Source of the DNA: Treponema sp.
Lineage (GTDB): Bacteria > Spirochaetota > Spirochaetia > Treponematales > Treponemataceae
Direction: 5' to 3'
NCBI GenBank assembly: GCA_014803985.1
Contig: JAAVAO010000032.1
Span: forward strand, 1 to 37,367
Length of the DNA: 37,367 bases
Positions 34,608 to 37,367 of this stretch are shown here, in pieces. A program made the translations under genes and the position numbers. Numbering within the stretch: the stretch's first letter is position 1; each line of letters begins with the position of its first letter. The notes beneath the pieces are model-generated. The model was not told where the DNA came from and ran no database searches. It saw only the letters and a list, made by a program, of their open reading frames with translations.

Positions 34608-35579
34608 TCAGCGGGTTAACGCAGTCTCTTGATCTTTGTCAGCCATGAATAGGTAAAAGCGTTCTGCGGAAATGAATGAATTTAATATTGAGCGGTTACG
34701 TTGGACAGGATTAGATCCGGATGGCTTATAAACTTGATCCCCGGTGACATAACCCTTGCCACCCAAATCGGATAAACCAAACAAGCCTTCGTTATATAAA
34801 GCCATTTCAACCGCGGCTTGCAGGGTAGCGCGGCGGCAACCGGTTTGGGTGGCCACATCATCCAATAAACCGGCCAGCGTCGCTTCCACGGTGTGATAGT
34901 CATTGGGAATGCCGTATTCGGCCAATTCTTGGTTGATTTCGGGTTCGTCATCTCGGAAGGTGGGTAAGCCGTATTTGTTGTTTTTCAGACCCAACGAATC
35001 ATCGTAGGCCCGTACGGCTAACTTATCGTAACAGGTGGCAAATTTATAGCAATCATCATTGCGATTATTTTGCGTAAATTTGTATTGAATTTGTGCTAAA
35101 AATTTAGCAAAATTTTCGATATTTTTGCCAATGGCAACATCAATCGAATGTGTATTATAGCGGCTTAAATCGTTAGTAATGTAGCCAGGATTGGGTTGGG
35201 TTGATAACAACCACGCTGCATTGGGATCCGCAGCCACCATTCGGTTGAATTCGTCCACTTTGTGATCCATAAATGCTTGCGCTTCATTGAAGCGTTGGGT
35301 TCCCCATGCCAAACGCTTTTCTTTGGTACTACCGTTGATAGTGGGGCTATCAATAACTCCGGCAAAGCGGTGGCGATTAAAAATATCAATTTCTAAATCT
35401 TGGTCACGTTCTTGGTTAATTTCATCCAAGGTTTTTTCGTGCGGTTTTTCTTCGGGATATTCGTAACCCGCATCATCCGCATTTTGCACGCAACCCACGC
35501 CAGTTGCCATCATTGCGGTGGTTAAAACGCCAATTTTTAGAATTTTTTTATAAAAGTCCTTATTTATTTTTTCGTTCAT
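34608..35579 (-). CDS. Putative lipoprotein of unknown function with foreign codon usage
   Basis: A 323-residue protein I do not recognise. A signal peptide with lipobox-like MMATGVGC (Cys near residue 26) predicts a lipoprotein. An acidic linker follows (YPEEKPHEKTLDEINQERD). The body contains CYKFATCYDKLAVRAYDDS and a later TQTGCRRATLQAAVEMALYNEGLFG, helical by appearance. Codon choice (ACC, GGT, GCG, CGC, CGT frequent) differs plainly from the neighbouring genes, which prefer ACA, GGA, GCA and AAA. It has its own terminator. A TAAAAT box 4 nt before ATG 35579 and the lack of a ribosome binding site leave its expression signals unclear. Recent transfer is likely. Confidence 0.75.
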   Translation of the reverse strand: MNEKINKDFYKKILKIGVLTTAMMATGVGCVQNADDAGYEYPEEKPHEKTLDEINQERDQDLEIDIFNRHRFAGVIDSPTINGSTKEKRLAWGTQRFNEAQAFMDHKVDEFNRMVAADPNAAWLLSTQPNPGYITNDLSRYNTHSIDVAIGKNIENFAKFLAQIQYKFTQNNRNDDCYKFATCYDKLAVRAYDDSLGLKNNKYGLPTFRDDEPEINQELAEYGIPNDYHTVEATLAGLLDDVATQTGCRRATLQAAVEMALYNEGLFGLSDLGGKGYVTGDQVYKPSGSNPVQRNRSILNSFISAERFYLFMADKDQETALTR

Positions 35580-35674
35580 AAATATTTTATCTCTCACACC
35601 TAGTTTACAGCAAAACAACAAAAAACTGGTCGTCCCTTGATTTTTTCTACATAATAAACAGAAGCAAACAGCAG

Positions 35675-37159
35675 TTACTCTACAGGTTCAATTATATCCA
35701 ACTTTGGATATCGTTTAAAATAATCATCTGTCATTTTAGCAACCACACCGCTCAAAACTAAAAGCGAAACAATGTTCGGGAGAGCCATAAGAGCGTTCGT
35801 AATATCTGCAATTGTCCAAACAGCACTCAATGTCATATACGGACCTATGAAAACTGCAACAATGTACAAAATTCTATATGCCATGACAACATCTTTTCTT
35901 CCGCTAGCAAGATATTCTATTGAGCGTTCAGCGTAATAATCCCAGCCAAGAATTGTTGTAAATGCAAAAAAAGCAAGACAAATCATTACCAAAACACGAA
36001 CAAACATTTCAAGTCCAACACTATTTCCAAAAAGTTGAGAGAAAAGTGTTACAAATGCCGCTGTGGAAAGGTCGCCGCCAGAAAGTTTCTCCCCCGCAAC
36101 AACGAAATTTGCTCCCCACTCACCACCAGAACCGATTCCTGCAATTACAATAGAAAGACCTGTTATCGTACAAATAATAATTGTATCAATAAATGTTCCT
36201 GTCATTGACACCAAGCCTTGCGCAACCGGCTCTTCCACCTTAGCCGCAGATGCTGCAATTGGAGCAGAACCAAGACCTGCTTCGTTTGAAAAAATTCCTC
36301 GAGCCACACCTTTTTGCATTGCCACAATCATAGCACCCAATGCACCGCCTCCCATAGCACGTGCACCAAATGCGCTTCTAAAAATTATTTCAAACGCCTC
36401 TGTAATATGGCTTAAATTTGAAAGAAGAATGAAAACGCCTATCAAAAGGTAAAGAGCCGCCATAAAAGGAACAACAAATGAAGCAACTTTTGAAATTCTC
36501 TTGATTCCGCCTATGATTACGAGAGCGGCACAAACAGTTACAATCAAGCCAGCAACCACGACAGACCAAGAAATAGCATTACCACCAATTGTAATAGCGA
36601 CATGAGCATTTTCAGGATCAAAAACGCCTTTTACGGCATTTGTAATTCCGTTGATCTGTGTCATTGTTCCAATTCCAAGAAGACCTGCCAACATTGTGAA
36701 AACGGCAAATAAAATTGCAAGCCATTTCCATTTTTTGCCCATACCTTTTTCAATTGTATAAAACGGACCACCTAAAACATGACCATTCGCATCAACTTCA
36801 CGATAATTAACCGCAAGCATACATTCTGCATATTTAGTCGCCATACCTAAAAGAGCTGCAAGCCACATCCAAAAAAGCGCACCTGGTCCTCCTGTGGAAA
36901 TTGCAGTTGCAACACCAACAATATTACCAGTACCAATTGTCGCAGAAAGTGCTGTACAAAGTGCACCAAAACTTGAAACTTCGCCCGCCCCGTCAGAAGG
37001 TTTTTGTACAATTGACTTTAAGGCTCTTGCAAGTTTTTTAAATTGAACGCCTTTTGTGCGAACAGTAAGAACAACGCCTGTTCCCAAAATAAGAATAATA
37101 AGGATCGGTCCCCAAACAATGCCATCGATTTTATCTAAAATCGCTTCAAACAACTCCAT
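35675..37159 (-). CDS. AGCS-family alanine/glycine:sodium symporter
   Basis: A 494-residue integral membrane transporter that takes up alanine or glycine with sodium. About 11 hydrophobic segments are visible. Family motifs are GTGNIVGVATAISTGGPGALFWMW (described here by its start GTGNIVG near residue 84), FSNEAGLGSAPIAAS and TILGWDYYAERS. The ATG at 37159 has GGGAG 7 nt upstream. Only about 28 nt separate it from the 5S terminator stem, leaving little space for a promoter of its own. Confidence 0.93.
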   Translation of the reverse strand: MELFEAILDKIDGIVWGPILIILILGTGVVLTVRTKGVQFKKLARALKSIVQKPSDGAGEVSSFGALCTALSATIGTGNIVGVATAISTGGPGALFWMWLAALLGMATKYAECMLAVNYREVDANGHVLGGPFYTIEKGMGKKWKWLAILFAVFTMLAGLLGIGTMTQINGITNAVKGVFDPENAHVAITIGGNAISWSVVVAGLIVTVCAALVIIGGIKRISKVASFVVPFMAALYLLIGVFILLSNLSHITEAFEIIFRSAFGARAMGGGALGAMIVAMQKGVARGIFSNEAGLGSAPIAASAAKVEEPVAQGLVSMTGTFIDTIIICTITGLSIVIAGIGSGGEWGANFVVAGEKLSGGDLSTAAFVTLFSQLFGNSVGLEMFVRVLVMICLAFFAFTTILGWDYYAERSIEYLASGRKDVVMAYRILYIVAVFIGPYMTLSAVWTIADITNALMALPNIVSLLVLSGVVAKMTDDYFKRYPKLDIIEPVE

Positions 37160-37170
37160 TTTTTGACTCC

Positions 37171-37212
37171 CAAAATAAAACAAAGAGGGGGGCCGCCAAA
37201 GGCGGGCCCCCC
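37171..37212 (-). terminator. rRNA operon terminator
   Basis: On the minus strand a GC-rich stem (GGGGGGCCCGCC with GGCGGCCCCCC, one bulged base, 37212-37187) is followed by a T-rich tail (CTTTGTTTTATTTTG). It lies about 60 nt downstream of the 5S gene. Confidence 0.85.
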
Positions 37213-37221
37213 AGAAGGAAG

Positions 37222-37274
37222 CTGGGCTTCCGGCCCGCCCCGTGGATAGGGCGGGCGCCGTAAAAAGGAAGCCC
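37222..37274 (-). other. GC-rich hairpin abutting the 5S 3' end
   Basis: GGGCTTCC (37224-37231) pairs with GGAAGCCC (37267-37274), enclosing a second strong stem around CCCGCCCC and GGGCGGG. It may be a processing stem or an additional terminator stem of the rRNA transcript. Its outer arm overlaps the last bases of the 5S gene, so it would compete with the 5S terminal helix. Confidence 0.5.
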
Positions 37275-37367
37275 GGCGGCAGCCTGCTTTCCCGGGCTCG
37301 CGCCCAGTATCACCGGCGAACGGGGGCTTGACTTCCGTGTTCGGAATGGGAACGGGTATTTCCCCCC
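37271..37367 (-). rRNA. 5S ribosomal RNA, 5' end cut by the window edge
   Basis: Read on the minus strand, the sequence contains the universal 5S blocks CCCGTTCCCATTCCGAACAC, GGAAGTCAAGC and GCCGGTGATACTGGG, and ends in GCCGCCGGGC, the expected 3' strand of the terminal helix. About 97 of the usual 115-120 nt are present; roughly 20 nt of the 5' end lie beyond 37367. The 16S and 23S genes would lie further right. Its GC content is very high compared with the flanking protein genes. Confidence 0.93.

Overview
The window looks like a low-GC spirochaete chromosome, most likely a host-associated Treponema. The reasons are a trans-2-enoyl-CoA reductase close in sequence to the Treponema denticola enzyme as I remember it, a decayed flagellar fliL-fliM junction of spirochaete type, and a metabolic gene set typical of fermentative gut or oral treponemes. 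No database search was possible, so the genus is an inference.

Layout. (1) 1-3.7 kb: gap on the minus strand, then lemA and two TPM-domain genes. (2) 3.7-8.4 kb: an XRE regulator divergent from an exported ankyrin-repeat protein, then purF and an L-2,4-diaminobutyrate decarboxylase on the minus strand. (3) 8.7-15.8 kb: a defence island. It holds an AT-rich RloA/RloB-like ATPase and Toprim-like pair (AbiL/PARIS-like logic), then a controller-type XRE gene divergent from two methyltransferase genes and a GIY-YIG plus SF2-helicase restriction protein. (4) 15.9-18.8 kb: an HD-domain nucleotidase, a Ham1-like pyrophosphatase, an alpha/beta hydrolase broken by one amber codon, and a TetR regulator. 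(5) 19.2-23.8 kb: ilvC, a membrane AAA protein resembling FtsH without its protease domain, exonuclease III and a zinc-type macrodomain hydrolase. (6) 23.9-33.6 kb: a minus-strand metabolic block, in transcription order fabF, fabV, purB, diaminobutyrate aminotransferase, a SPOR-domain protein, formate-tetrahydrofolate ligase and a DTW-domain tRNA-modification protein. (7) 33.8-37.4 kb: the decayed fliL/fliM remnant, a lipoprotein gene with foreign codon usage, an AGCS amino-acid:sodium symporter and the 3' part of a 5S rRNA whose operon continues past the right edge.

Links between genes. Diaminobutyrate aminotransferase and diaminobutyrate decarboxylase sit about 20 kb apart but together would make 1,3-diaminopropane from aspartate semialdehyde. 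FabF and FabV give the condensing and enoyl-reducing steps of fatty-acid synthesis, and their promoter carries an 18-bp perfect palindrome. purF, purB and fhs serve purine and one-carbon metabolism.

Most unusual points: the three-gene restriction system, its repeated operator and a composition mosaic inside its second methyltransferase; an RloA ATPase whose Walker B acidic pair reads Asn-Asp; an A8-tract frameshift that removes a coding-looking tail from the XRE regulator; two genes each broken by an amber codon; promoters placed so close to start codons that the mRNAs should be leaderless; and a dispersed repeat that can be read as a conserved C-terminal peptide.
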